Shown one piece after another: positions 6,081 to 14,454 of a stretch of 64,000 nt of DNA. The notes beneath the pieces were generated by a model. That model did no database searches. It worked only from the letters and a program-made list of their open reading frames with translations, and was not told where the DNA came from. This DNA is from an uncultured Acetatifactor sp. (GTDB taxonomy: Bacteria; Bacillota; Clostridia; Lachnospirales; Lachnospiraceae), in assembly GCA_904501885.1 (NCBI GenBank), contig CAJGCP010000007.1, positions 1 to 64,000 of the forward strand, written 5' to 3'. Positions within the stretch are counted from its first letter, which is position 1; the number at the start of each line of letters is the position of its first letter. Position numbers and translations under genes: made by a program.

Positions 6081-6321
6081 TCAGCTATCACTAATATCCA
6101 AATTACAAAGCTGAAAAACATGAGACGGCGGCCAGGGATTGCTACCCCCTGGCCGTTGTTCGTTTGAAATGTACAAAACATTGATAATCTTTATGTAAAG
6201 ACATTACAAGATTACTTGTATATAATCTAATTATCATATTGGCAACAGTCAGTATGCGCATAAATCATCGGCGGGCAAGAGCAGGGCATACACTGTCTCT
6301 TGGCCGCCACTCCTCTTTTTT
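6081..6321 (+). repeat. Tandem intergenic module, copy 2
   Basis: Copy 2 starts exactly 250 bp after copy 1 with the same 23-nt segment enclosed by TCAGCT and AGCTGA (6081-6114). A different hairpin follows (CGGCCAGGG 6129-6137 with CCCTGGCCG 6147-6155). The same TATGTAAAGACAT box (6192-6204) then overlaps a promoter (AAGACA, 17 bp, TATAAT at 6221-6226). A long hairpin with a T tract ends at 6321. The order of parts is the same as in copy 1, while the hairpin and transcript sequences differ. Function unknown. Confidence 0.6.
6270..6321 (+). terminator. Hairpin terminator of tandem module 2
   Basis: GGCGG and CAAGAG (6270-6281) pair with CTCTTG and CCGCC (6297-6308), with one G-G mismatch, followed by a T-rich run ending in six T residues. 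Confidence 0.7.
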
Positions 6322-6390
6322 GGGATTGTTTATTCGTTTATTTGGTACACAAAAAATAATAAAATGCATAAAAATAATCCTCATTTCGTA

Positions 6391-6418
6391 TTGACATAAT
6401 TCCAGCATTTGCGATAAT
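6391..6418 (+). promoter_or_regulatory. Promoter of the LTA-synthase-like gene
   Basis: TTGACA (6391-6396), 16 bp, GATAAT (6413-6418), about 33 bp before the TTG start codon. Confidence 0.6.
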
Positions 6419-6450
6419 AAAATAGTAATATTTTACTATGGAGAATTAGT

Positions 6451-8352
6451 TTGAAACGTTTGTTAGGGATACTCCCGTTGGTGGGAGCATATTATTTGAT
6501 AGAGTTGTCCGCATACATATTATTGCCATCCAGTTGGTATGGACTGATTTTCGGTCTGGCATGGGCTTTGATGTTGGCAGGAATAGGTGTGTGTTTGCCT
6601 CGTTTAGCAGGCAGGATATTTTTTGGAATTACATATCTGTTTGGTGCCGGATGGACGTTGGCGCAGGTAGGATATCACAGTGTATTCCAGAAAGTGATGT
6701 GGCTGTCTGATATCAACTATGCCGGCGAAGGCGCAGTTTTCCTGGGTGATGTGTTAGGTGCATTTCCTGTAGGCTGGTGGATCTTTGCCGGGATACATAT
6801 GACAATGTTGGTGTTAGGAATTATTTTCTTCCCGGGGAAAGGTAAGAGCGCACCACAGAAGACAGAAGAGAAGGGGATTTTTAGGGGAATAACCCGCCAG
6901 CGGGTGTTCACAGGAGGATGCTTCATAGCGATAGCTGTGTTGTTACTGGTGGTTATGCCGCAGGTTTTGTTCCACCGCGATAAATCAGTGTGGGGAACCC
7001 GGTCGGAATTTGCTCAGGCCACTTCCTATAAGGCCATCTATACCACCATGTATGACGCGAATAATGTTTATCGTCTTACAGGTATTTATCATCTAACGGC
7101 GCGAGATTTTTGGAAGCATGAGATTTATCCGATTACACCATTTGCAAAGATTGCCAGAGCGAAGGGCGTGGAAAGATTAGATGCGTATTTCGCCCAGAGA
7201 GGTCAAGCACAACCCAATGAAATGACAGGAATCTACCGGGGGAAGAATATCGTCCTGGTATTGATGGAGTCTATGGATGACTGGTTGATAACCCGGGAGG
7301 AAACCCCTACCCTTTGTAAATTGATGGAGGAGGGCATTTCCTTTACGGATTTCTATACTCCTATTTATGGAAGTGCACGGACCTTTAACTCTGAATTTTG
7401 CATGAATACAGGCTTGTATCTTCCCACCACGGGGAGATTCGTGTTCCACTATATTACCAATGATTTCAGCCAGTCATTGCCCTCCGTAATGAGGAACCAG
7501 GGATATAGTGCAGAAGTATTCCACTATAATACAGCGAAATACTACAGCAGAGGCGTATTTGAGCCGGCGTTGGGGTATGAGAAGTATAATGCGTACAGCG
7601 ATTACGAGACGGACAAGTTAAAGCTATACGATGACAATCTGTTGTTTGACAACCAGGGGCTGAAAGAACAGTTTTTCCGCGAAGGGACCAGACTGAATAC
7701 AATTATCACCCGCTCTGCTCATTTGGGATATGAGTACAGCGAGGCGCTGAGCAAGTTTGCGTTGCATAAGTATCCTGAATATCGTGGAAAATTCTCTTCC
7801 GAGGAGGAGTCCTGTGCCAGGGTGAAGGCTAAATTGGTGGACGATTGTTTTGCCCGCCTGCTGGAAGAATTGGAAGCCCGAGGGGAATTAAAAAACACGG
7901 TGATTATCGGTCTTACGGACCATTATACATATGGATATAAAAATACAGAGGAATTAATGGCTCTTTCTGGGGTAAAGGAAAAATTGTTATTGGAAAAGAC
8001 ACCTATGTTTATCTGGTCATCAGAGGGACCGTCCCTACAGGTGGACAAGACGGCAAGCACCGTGGATTTGGTGCCCACGCTACTTAACATGATGGGAATC
8101 GAGACGGGATATTCCTACCTGGGAAGAGACATCTTCGACGAAGCGTATGAGGGGTACGCGGTGTTCTCGGATGGCAGTTTCATCAGCAACGGCTTGGTGA
8201 TTGAGTGTCAAAAAGACGGCAACTACCGCATCATTGAGAATCGTCGGGGGATTGAGTTAACAGAGGAAGATTATGCAAAACTGACTGATTTCACAAGCAC
8301 TTTCCGTGAAATGGCCAACGAACTGTTGATTACAGATTATTATAGGGAATAG
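6451..8352 (+). CDS. LTA-synthase-like membrane sulfatase-fold protein
   Basis: This 633-residue protein has an N-terminal membrane part with about five hydrophobic segments (within 1-175) and a large extracellular alkaline-phosphatase-superfamily domain (about 240-560). NIVLVLMESMDDW supplies a metal ligand, RTFNSEF places Thr311 where lipoteichoic acid synthases have their catalytic Thr, and GLTDHYTYG supplies further Asp and His ligands. Such enzymes transfer glycerophosphate or other phospho-groups to surface polymers. The start is TTG with GGAG upstream; no in-frame ATG fits. It is followed closely by an MgtC-like gene. The exact polymer is unknown; a phosphoglycerol transferase is the main alternative. 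Confidence 0.82.
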   Translation: MKRLLGILPLVGAYYLIELSAYILLPSSWYGLIFGLAWALMLAGIGVCLPRLAGRIFFGITYLFGAGWTLAQVGYHSVFQKVMWLSDINYAGEGAVFLGDVLGAFPVGWWIFAGIHMTMLVLGIIFFPGKGKSAPQKTEEKGIFRGITRQRVFTGGCFIAIAVLLLVVMPQVLFHRDKSVWGTRSEFAQATSYKAIYTTMYDANNVYRLTGIYHLTARDFWKHEIYPITPFAKIARAKGVERLDAYFAQRGQAQPNEMTGIYRGKNIVLVLMESMDDWLITREETPTLCKLMEEGISFTDFYTPIYGSARTFNSEFCMNTGLYLPTTGRFVFHYITNDFSQSLPSVMRNQGYSAEVFHYNTAKYYSRGVFEPALGYEKYNAYSDYETDKLKLYDDNLLFDNQGLKEQFFREGTRLNTIITRSAHLGYEYSEALSKFALHKYPEYRGKFSSEEESCARVKAKLVDDCFARLLEELEARGELKNTVIIGLTDHYTYGYKNTEELMALSGVKEKLLLEKTPMFIWSSEGPSLQVDKTASTVDLVPTLLNMMGIETGYSYLGRDIFDEAYEGYAVFSDGSFISNGLVIECQKDGNYRIIENRRGIELTEEDYAKLTDFTSTFREMANELLITDYYRE

Positions 8353-8370
8353 CAAAAGGAGAACAAAGCA

Positions 8371-9045
8371 ATGGAATTGGATTGGTTATTATTGAAGGAT
8401 ATTTTTATTAAGCTGGGACTGGCGCTGATTTGCGGTGGCGTTTTGGGTATTGAAAGAGAACGCAGAAACCGCCCGGCAGGGTTTCGTACCTATATGCTGG
8501 TGTGTATCGGCTCCACTCTTGTGATGGCAACCAATTACTACATATTCAATGTATTTCAAACGGGTGACCCGTCTCGAATGGCGGCACAGGTGGTCAGCGG
8601 CCTCGGTTTCCTGGGGGCGGGTACCATTGTTACCGCGGCAAACAGTAAGGTAAAGGGGTTGACAACAGCGGCGGGACTTTGGTCAGCAGGCGGTATCGGC
8701 CTGGCCATTGGTATCGGCTTCTATGAGGGCGCCATCGTGGGTACCGCAATGATATTCATTGCTATGGTACTGCTACACAGCATGGACGGGCTCATTATGT
8801 CCACCAACAAATTGGTGATGGTGTATGTGGAGTTTGAGCATTTCTTTGCATTAAAGAATTTCATCAATGTGGTGAAATCCAACAATGTAAAGATATTGGA
8901 TATTGAATCGAGGGATGCTTCGGGAGCAAAAGATAATCAAACGGCAGCATTAATCACATTGAAGCTTCCTGATAAGAAGATGCATAAAGAACTGATGGAG
9001 ATCCTTTCTAAGGCAGAGGGTATGACGCATTTTGAAGAGGTGTAA
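8371..9045 (+). CDS. MgtC/SapB family membrane protein
   Basis: This 224-residue protein has four to five hydrophobic segments in its first ~150 residues and the MgtC/SapB signature GGVLGIERERRNRPAGFRTY, followed by GLGFLGAGTIV. The C-terminal ~75 residues form a soluble ACT-like domain (NVVKSNNVKILDIESRDA). Members help cells cope with low magnesium or acid stress, in part by acting on membrane ATP synthase; the clostridial role is not established. It lies 18 bp after the LTA-synthase-like gene and 11 bp before the GH127 gene, so the three probably share a transcript. Confidence 0.9.
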   Translation: MELDWLLLKDIFIKLGLALICGGVLGIERERRNRPAGFRTYMLVCIGSTLVMATNYYIFNVFQTGDPSRMAAQVVSGLGFLGAGTIVTAANSKVKGLTTAAGLWSAGGIGLAIGIGFYEGAIVGTAMIFIAMVLLHSMDGLIMSTNKLVMVYVEFEHFFALKNFINVVKSNNVKILDIESRDASGAKDNQTAALITLKLPDKKMHKELMEILSKAEGMTHFEEV

Positions 9046-9056
9046 GGGAGAATCGG

Positions 9057-10973
9057 ATGAGACTAACATTCGAGAATATAACAAGCACAAATAAGTACAG
9101 CGGACTGTTAGACGACGCATTTCGTTATATTGAAGATTTCCAGTTGTTAAGTCCCACTCTTTGGAGACGCTTTGTACAGCAGTTCCGCGAGGACGCAGAC
9201 TTTGAAGGCGGATGGAGAGGAGAATATTGGGGCAAGATGATGCGAGGTGCCTGCTTCGTATATTCCTATACCCAAAATCCCCAGCTGTTTGAAATACTGA
9301 AACAGACAGTGTCCGATATGATGGACAGTGCGGACGAACAGGGACGTATCAGCAGTTATGCGGTGTCTCACGAATTCGATGCATGGGATATCTGGGGCAG
9401 AAAATATGTGCTTCTGGGCATGCAGTATTTTATGGAAATCTGTCCTGACGAGGCGTTTAACAATAAGATTGTAAATTCCATGTGCAGACAGATGGATTAT
9501 ATCATTAGTAAAATCGGAGAGGGCGAAGGGAAGAAGCCCATTACTTCAGCTACTCGTCATTGGAGAGGTTTAAATTCCTGCTCCCTGCTGGAGCCGGTGG
9601 TGCGTTTGTATGCATTGACGGAAAAGCCGGAGTATTTAGAATTTGCAGAATATATTATCAGTCTGGGCGGTACCGATGTGGCCAATATGTTTGATTTGGC
9701 ATACGCAGATGAATTTTACCCCTATCAGTATCCCGTGACCAAGGCTTATGAGATGACCTCCTGCTTTGAAGGTTTGTTGGAGTATTATTTCATCAAAGGC
9801 GGGGAACGATATAAGCAAACCCTGATCAATTTTGCTAACAAGGTATTAGAGAGTGACTTCACGGTGATTGGTTGTGCCGGATGTACCCATGAATTGTTTG
9901 ACCACTCTACCGTGCGTCAGGCCAACACCACCAATGGAGACACCATGCAGGAGACCTGCGTTACAGTTACCTTGATGAAGTTCTTCTACAGAATGAATCT
10001 GTTGACCGGTGACAGCCGTTATGCAGATGCTTTTGAAATTTCCCTGTATAACGCTTATTTGGGCGCGATTAATACGGAAAAAGTCATAGAGCCTATGATT
10101 GCCAGAGAGCATCCCGATTGGGCCATAGAGCCCCTTCCTTTCGATAGTTATAGCCCTTTGACTGCGGGCACCAGAGGAAATGGTGTGGGTGGTCTGAAGG
10201 TGATGAGCGACAAGCATTATTATGGTTGTTGTGCATGTATCGGCGCGGCAGGTATCGGTATGGTACCGAAGATGCATTTGGTGAAGAAAGAAAGCGGACT
10301 TGCAATGAATCTGTTTATCTCCGGTACGGTGGAGACAATCAGCTCTTCGGGACAGCGGGTTGTTTTTGAAACTGAGACAGAGTATCCCAAGGCCGGAGTG
10401 GTGAAGGTGAAGATTCATTTGGCCGAGGCAGAAGCCTTTGACTTCTCTTTGCGCAGACCTTATTGGAGCAAAGAGACGAAAGTTAGCGTGAATGGCCAGA
10501 TGCAGGATGTGACCCATTTGGAGAATGGTTACATCGCTATGAATAGAACATGGGTTGACGGAGACGAAATTCTTCTGGAATTGGATATGAGAGCAGAGGC
10601 GATTCGCCCGATTCCCTATGGCACGCAGATTCTGATGAACGAAGTGGTTTGGGGACATAATTATGTGATTCCTACATTTGACAAGGAAGATCCCATTGCA
10701 AAGAATCATTTGGCTATCCGCAGAGGCCCTATTATGCTGGCCCAGGAAAACCGATTGGGATATAGTGTGGACGAGCCGGTGGCACCCTTGGTGGGCGAAG
10801 ATGGCTATGTGGATGTGGTGATTACCGACGGAAGCACGGCCCCTTATCCTCACATCATTGAAGCAAAAATCCCTACCGCAGAAGGCGGTTACTTCACTGT
10901 AACGGATTATGCATCCGCAGGCAAACTTTGGACAGAAGAAAGCAAAATGGCAGTGTGGATGCTGACCAAATAA
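9057..10973 (+). CDS. GH127-like glycoside hydrolase (beta-L-arabinofuranosidase family)
   Basis: This 638-residue cytoplasmic protein has no signal peptide. The long alpha/alpha-barrel N-terminus, the ETCVTV motif and the later YYGCCACIGAAG match GH127 (former DUF1680), where a Glu and a Cys cluster bind zinc and a Cys acts as nucleophile. The C-terminal half carries the usual beta-domains (LRRPYWSKETKVSVNG). GH127 enzymes release beta-L-arabinofuranose from plant glycans, including hydroxyproline-linked arabinosides. Substrate is inferred. It lies 11 bp after the MgtC gene; no transporter or regulator for arabinosides adjoins it. Confidence 0.82.
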   Translation: MRLTFENITSTNKYSGLLDDAFRYIEDFQLLSPTLWRRFVQQFREDADFEGGWRGEYWGKMMRGACFVYSYTQNPQLFEILKQTVSDMMDSADEQGRISSYAVSHEFDAWDIWGRKYVLLGMQYFMEICPDEAFNNKIVNSMCRQMDYIISKIGEGEGKKPITSATRHWRGLNSCSLLEPVVRLYALTEKPEYLEFAEYIISLGGTDVANMFDLAYADEFYPYQYPVTKAYEMTSCFEGLLEYYFIKGGERYKQTLINFANKVLESDFTVIGCAGCTHELFDHSTVRQANTTNGDTMQETCVTVTLMKFFYRMNLLTGDSRYADAFEISLYNAYLGAINTEKVIEPMIAREHPDWAIEPLPFDSYSPLTAGTRGNGVGGLKVMSDKHYYGCCACIGAAGIGMVPKMHLVKKESGLAMNLFISGTVETISSSGQRVVFETETEYPKAGVVKVKIHLAEAEAFDFSLRRPYWSKETKVSVNGQMQDVTHLENGYIAMNRTWVDGDEILLELDMRAEAIRPIPYGTQILMNEVVWGHNYVIPTFDKEDPIAKNHLAIRRGPIMLAQENRLGYSVDEPVAPLVGEDGYVDVVITDGSTAPYPHIIEAKIPTAEGGYFTVTDYASAGKLWTEESKMAVWMLTK

Positions 10974-11000
10974 TGGTAGTCAAATTTAATAAAATCTTTA

Positions 11001-11029
11001 TTGATTTTTGTACATCATAATGATAGTAT
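11001..11029 (+). promoter_or_regulatory. Promoter of the lipoprotein gene
   Basis: TTGATT (11001-11006), 17 bp, TAGTAT (11024-11029), 46 bp ahead of the start codon. Confidence 0.5.
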
Positions 11030-11075
11030 TCTACTGTCACAAGACAAAATTTTGAATTTTATAAAAGGAGAATTT

Positions 11076-11726
11076 ATGAGAAAGTATTTGGCATTGACAA
11101 TGGTTGCAGCAATGGCACTTGGTATGGTGGCATGTGGTGCAAAAAATGAAGTTGAAAGCAGTGATGCAATCGTAGAAGTGGAGAGCACTGTGATAGCAGA
11201 GAGTTCTGAAGAAGTAGTAGAAGGCTCTGATGTGACTGACAGTGAAGCGACAGTAAGTGATTCCGGCGCATTGAATATTTTGAACACTGTATGGGCAACC
11301 TATGGCGAAGACGAGGCATTTGCAGTGGCAGGTGGGGACTCCACAAACATGAGTTTCGATGGTCCTGCAGCTTGCGATCCTACCAACAGTGTTGACTTAG
11401 ATACCCTGTTTGGCTTTCCTGTAGCACAGATTGACAAAATTGATGATGCAGCTTCTATGATGCATGCTATGAATCAGAACACATTTACCGCTGGTGTTTA
11501 CCATTTGGTAGATGCTGCAGATGCACAGGCTTTGGCAGATGAAATGAAGACCAATATCCTGGGCAGACAGTGGATGTGTGGTTTCCCTGAAACCTTGATT
11601 ATTGTATCAGTGGATGACTATGTGGTATCTGCATTCGGTCACGGAGATGTGATTGAAACCTTCAAAAATAAGCTGACAGCAGCTTATGAGGGCGCTACCG
11701 TATTGCACGAGACCGCAATCGAATAA
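11076..11726 (+). CDS. Lipoprotein with acidic linker, unknown function
   Basis: The protein has 216 residues. I chose ATG 11076 because AAAGGAG precedes it and the translation gives a clean lipoprotein signal (MRKYLALTMVAAMALGMVAC), with the lipobox Cys at residue 20. A low-complexity linker rich in Glu, Ser and Val follows (about 25-62), then a globular domain of ~150 residues (FPVAQIDKIDDAASMMHAMN, then WMCGFPETLIIVSVDDYVVS). The globular part resembles small clostridial DUF-type domains found on surface lipoproteins; I cannot name it. It has its own promoter and terminator and is therefore monocistronic. Confidence 0.8.
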   Translation: MRKYLALTMVAAMALGMVACGAKNEVESSDAIVEVESTVIAESSEEVVEGSDVTDSEATVSDSGALNILNTVWATYGEDEAFAVAGGDSTNMSFDGPAACDPTNSVDLDTLFGFPVAQIDKIDDAASMMHAMNQNTFTAGVYHLVDAADAQALADEMKTNILGRQWMCGFPETLIIVSVDDYVVSAFGHGDVIETFKNKLTAAYEGATVLHETAIE

Positions 11727-11739
11727 AGTAAGTTATGTG

Positions 11740-11775
11740 CTGCCGCTTCCCGGATTGGTGGAGGCGGCAGTTTTT
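11740..11775 (+). terminator. Terminator of the lipoprotein gene
   Basis: CTGCCGC (11740-11746) pairs with GCGGCAG (11764-11770), followed by five T residues. Confidence 0.85.
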
Positions 11776-11827
11776 ATACGCGGGAGGTTATCTTCCATAT
11801 CTAATTATGTAATGACAGAGGGAAAAC

Positions 11828-13216
11828 ATGTTATTTTCAAGTATCACGTTTCTGTATTATTTCCTACCAATTGTATTTTTGCTATATTATTTGGTGCCCA
11901 AGCGATTTAAGAATTTGATTCTTTTGCTGGGCAGCCTGATTTTCTATGCTTGGGGAGAACCCAAGTATGTATTTTTGATGTTGATTTCTGTGGCTATCGG
12001 CTACTTGGCGGGATTGTTGATGGACAAGTTGCCCCGAAAAGCAGTGTTGGTGGTCTCTGTTACTCTTTGCCTGGCGTTTCTGGTCTATTTCAAATATGCA
12101 AATTTCTTTATTGTGAATACGAACGCATTTCTGCATACCGAATTGCCGCTACTGAAAGTGGTGTTGCCCATCGGTATCAGTTTTTATACATTTCAAATCA
12201 TCAGTTATATCGTAGATGTATATCGCGGGCAGGTGGAAAAGCAGAAAAACTTTTTGAGCCTTGCCACCTATATTGCAATGTTTCCGCAGTTGATTGCCGG
12301 ACCCATTGTGCGGTATTCAGATATTAACCAAGAGTTAGAGCATCGTTCCGTTCATGCAGACAAATTGGCGGATGGGATTCGAAGATTCCTAATAGGCCTT
12401 GGGAAAAAGGTGCTTCTTGCCAATCAGTTTGGTGAGCTTTGCCAGGTGTTCCGTGTATCTGACGAGAAGACCATTCTGTTTTATTGGGTGTATGCGCTGG
12501 CTACGATGCTACACATATACTTTGATTTCAGTGGGTATAGTGACATGGCAATCGGCCTTGGTAAATTGCTGGGATTTTCCTTCCCGGAAAATTTTAATTA
12601 TCCTTTTATGAGTCGGAGTGTAACAGAATTTTGGCGCAGGTGGCATATGTCCCTTGGCACCTGGTTCCGTGATTATGTATATATTCCACTGGGAGGAAAC
12701 CGTGTGGGAAAGGGCAGGCATTTATTCAATATCTTTGTAGTGTGGATGCTGACCGGGTTTTGGCATGGCGCGGAGTGGAATTTTATCCTTTGGGGATTGC
12801 TTTTCGCCGTTCTTTTGATAGTGGAAAAATTGTTTCTATTGCCTGTGCTTCAAAAGGTGGGCGTGCTCTCCAGGGTATATCTGTTATTTGTTGTGGCTGT
12901 TAGTTTTGTGATTTTCAATGCAGCGGGAGTGCCTGGTATGGTGGCAGATATGGCAGGTTTGTTTCGGATTGGAGGCAATGGCCTGGTAAGTCAGGAATGC
13001 CTGTATTATCTTAAGAGTTATGGACCCTTGTTGCTGATTGGTATTCTGGGTTCTACCAATTATCCTGCCCGTTGGTGGAAGTATTTCGCTACAACCAAGT
13101 TTGGTGGAAAACTGTCCGTTGTGATAGAACCCCTGTGCCTGATTGGAATTTTATCTTTGTCTACGGCGTATTTGGTGGACGGATCCTTTAATCCGTTTTT
13201 GTATTTTAGATTTTAG
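11828..13216 (+). CDS. MBOAT family O-acyltransferase (AlgI-like)
   Basis: This 462-residue integral membrane protein has about ten hydrophobic segments. The AlgI/DltB signatures are present: NYPFMSRSVTEFWRRWHMSL, SLGTWFRDYVYIPLGG and TGFWHGAEWNFILWG, in which His313 is the conserved catalytic residue. These proteins move an acetyl or acyl group across the membrane to a secreted polysaccharide or teichoic acid. The next gene encodes a DHHW protein, the usual partner that completes transfer outside. The ATG at 11828 opens a MLFSSITFLYYFLPIVFLLY membrane segment. The polymer that is modified is unknown. Confidence 0.93.
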   Translation: MLFSSITFLYYFLPIVFLLYYLVPKRFKNLILLLGSLIFYAWGEPKYVFLMLISVAIGYLAGLLMDKLPRKAVLVVSVTLCLAFLVYFKYANFFIVNTNAFLHTELPLLKVVLPIGISFYTFQIISYIVDVYRGQVEKQKNFLSLATYIAMFPQLIAGPIVRYSDINQELEHRSVHADKLADGIRRFLIGLGKKVLLANQFGELCQVFRVSDEKTILFYWVYALATMLHIYFDFSGYSDMAIGLGKLLGFSFPENFNYPFMSRSVTEFWRRWHMSLGTWFRDYVYIPLGGNRVGKGRHLFNIFVVWMLTGFWHGAEWNFILWGLLFAVLLIVEKLFLLPVLQKVGVLSRVYLLFVVAVSFVIFNAAGVPGMVADMAGLFRIGGNGLVSQECLYYLKSYGPLLLIGILGSTNYPARWWKYFATTKFGGKLSVVIEPLCLIGILSLSTAYLVDGSFNPFLYFRF

Positions 13217-13226
13217 AGGGAGCAAC

Positions 13227-14402
13227 ATGCAGAATAGTAGAAAATTCATTATCAATGTCAGGGCGGACAAAAAGTCTTTGACAACCATATTCGCAGTGGG
13301 GATTCTCTTTCTTGTGCTGGTGATGCTTGTCTGGTTAACTCCAGATGCGTCCCATTCTGTGACAGAGAGGCGCAAACTAAAGCAGATGCCGGAAATTAGT
13401 GTGGAGACTATTTTCAGCGGAAAATTCATGGCGGAATTTGAGGAGTATGCGCTGGATCAGTTCCCGTATCGAGACGCGTTTCGTGGTCTGAAGGCAACCA
13501 CATCTCTGAAAATGGACAACAATGATATCTATGTAGTAGACGGCGTAATAGGCTCTATGGATTATCCTTTGAATGAGAGTAAATTAGAATATGCTGTACA
13601 ACGGATTCAGAATGCGTGTGAGATACTTATGGCGGATACAAATAGCAGGTTGTTCTTTTCAATTATTCCGGATAAAAATTTTTTTATTGCGGCGCCGAAT
13701 GGGTATTTGTCCTATGATCACAATGTGCTGGTGAAGAAGATGATAACGGAATTAGATGAGTTTCAATACATCGATATCTATCCTTTTCTGACGGCAGACA
13801 GCTATTATCGCACAGACACCCATTGGAAGCAGGAATCCATCATTCCGGTGGCAGAAGCGCTGTTGGCCGGAATGCAAGAGACGGCTACCGGTGAAGGCGT
13901 AACGGCCTATGGTGTTGCAAAGACGGCAGGCGAAATGAAGTTTGATGTCATGGAATATCGGACGGAAACTGCTGACGGAGATTTCCATGGGGTATATTAC
14001 GGCCAGGCGGCGTTGCCGCTACAGCCGGACAAAATTCGGTATTTAACCAATGATATTATCGATGGATATCAGGTATTTGATTTTGAAAACAATAGGGAGA
14101 TACCGGTCTATGATTTGGGCAAAATGGCATCGGACGACCCCTATGAATTGTTTGTGGGTGGGCCCTTGTCTTTGGTAACCATAGAGAATCCTGCGGTGGA
14201 AGAGGGACAGTTGATTGTATTTAGAGATTCGTTTGGTAGTTCTATAGCCCCCTTGTTGGCGCAGAATTACGCCAAGACAACACTGATTGACATTCGTTAT
14301 ATTCAGCCGTTGATGTTGAAAAAAATGGTAGACTTTACGGATGCAGATGTGTTATTTATGTATAGTAGTATGGTGTTAAATCATAGTGAGACTTTGAAGT
14401 AA
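13227..14402 (+). CDS. DHHW/AlgX-like SGNH-type exported protein
   Basis: This encodes 391 residues starting at the ATG at 13227, which has GAGGGAG upstream. One N-terminal membrane anchor (about 18-40) precedes an extracellular domain. The sequence YRTDTHWKQES contains Asp197-Thr-His199-Trp200, matching the D-x-H-W signature of the DHHW family, relatives of AlgX/AlgJ. FFSIIPDKNFF and VFRDSFGSSIAP (likely nucleophile Ser region) also fit. It lies 10 bp after the MBOAT gene. Together they should O-acylate a surface polymer, the MBOAT delivering acyl groups and this protein transferring them. The substrate is not indicated. Confidence 0.85.
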   Translation: MQNSRKFIINVRADKKSLTTIFAVGILFLVLVMLVWLTPDASHSVTERRKLKQMPEISVETIFSGKFMAEFEEYALDQFPYRDAFRGLKATTSLKMDNNDIYVVDGVIGSMDYPLNESKLEYAVQRIQNACEILMADTNSRLFFSIIPDKNFFIAAPNGYLSYDHNVLVKKMITELDEFQYIDIYPFLTADSYYRTDTHWKQESIIPVAEALLAGMQETATGEGVTAYGVAKTAGEMKFDVMEYRTETADGDFHGVYYGQAALPLQPDKIRYLTNDIIDGYQVFDFENNREIPVYDLGKMASDDPYELFVGGPLSLVTIENPAVEEGQLIVFRDSFGSSIAPLLAQNYAKTTLIDIRYIQPLMLKKMVDFTDADVLFMYSSMVLNHSETLK

Positions 14403-14454
14403 GAAAATGCCGAAAAAGCGATGTACAAAAGTGCGATGGCGGAAAGGTTGTAAT

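Noticed and set aside
6010..6114. 34-codon frame running from module 1 into module 2
   Set aside because: It has no ribosome binding site, spans the module 1 terminator, and the corresponding frame is interrupted by a stop codon just upstream of copy 1.
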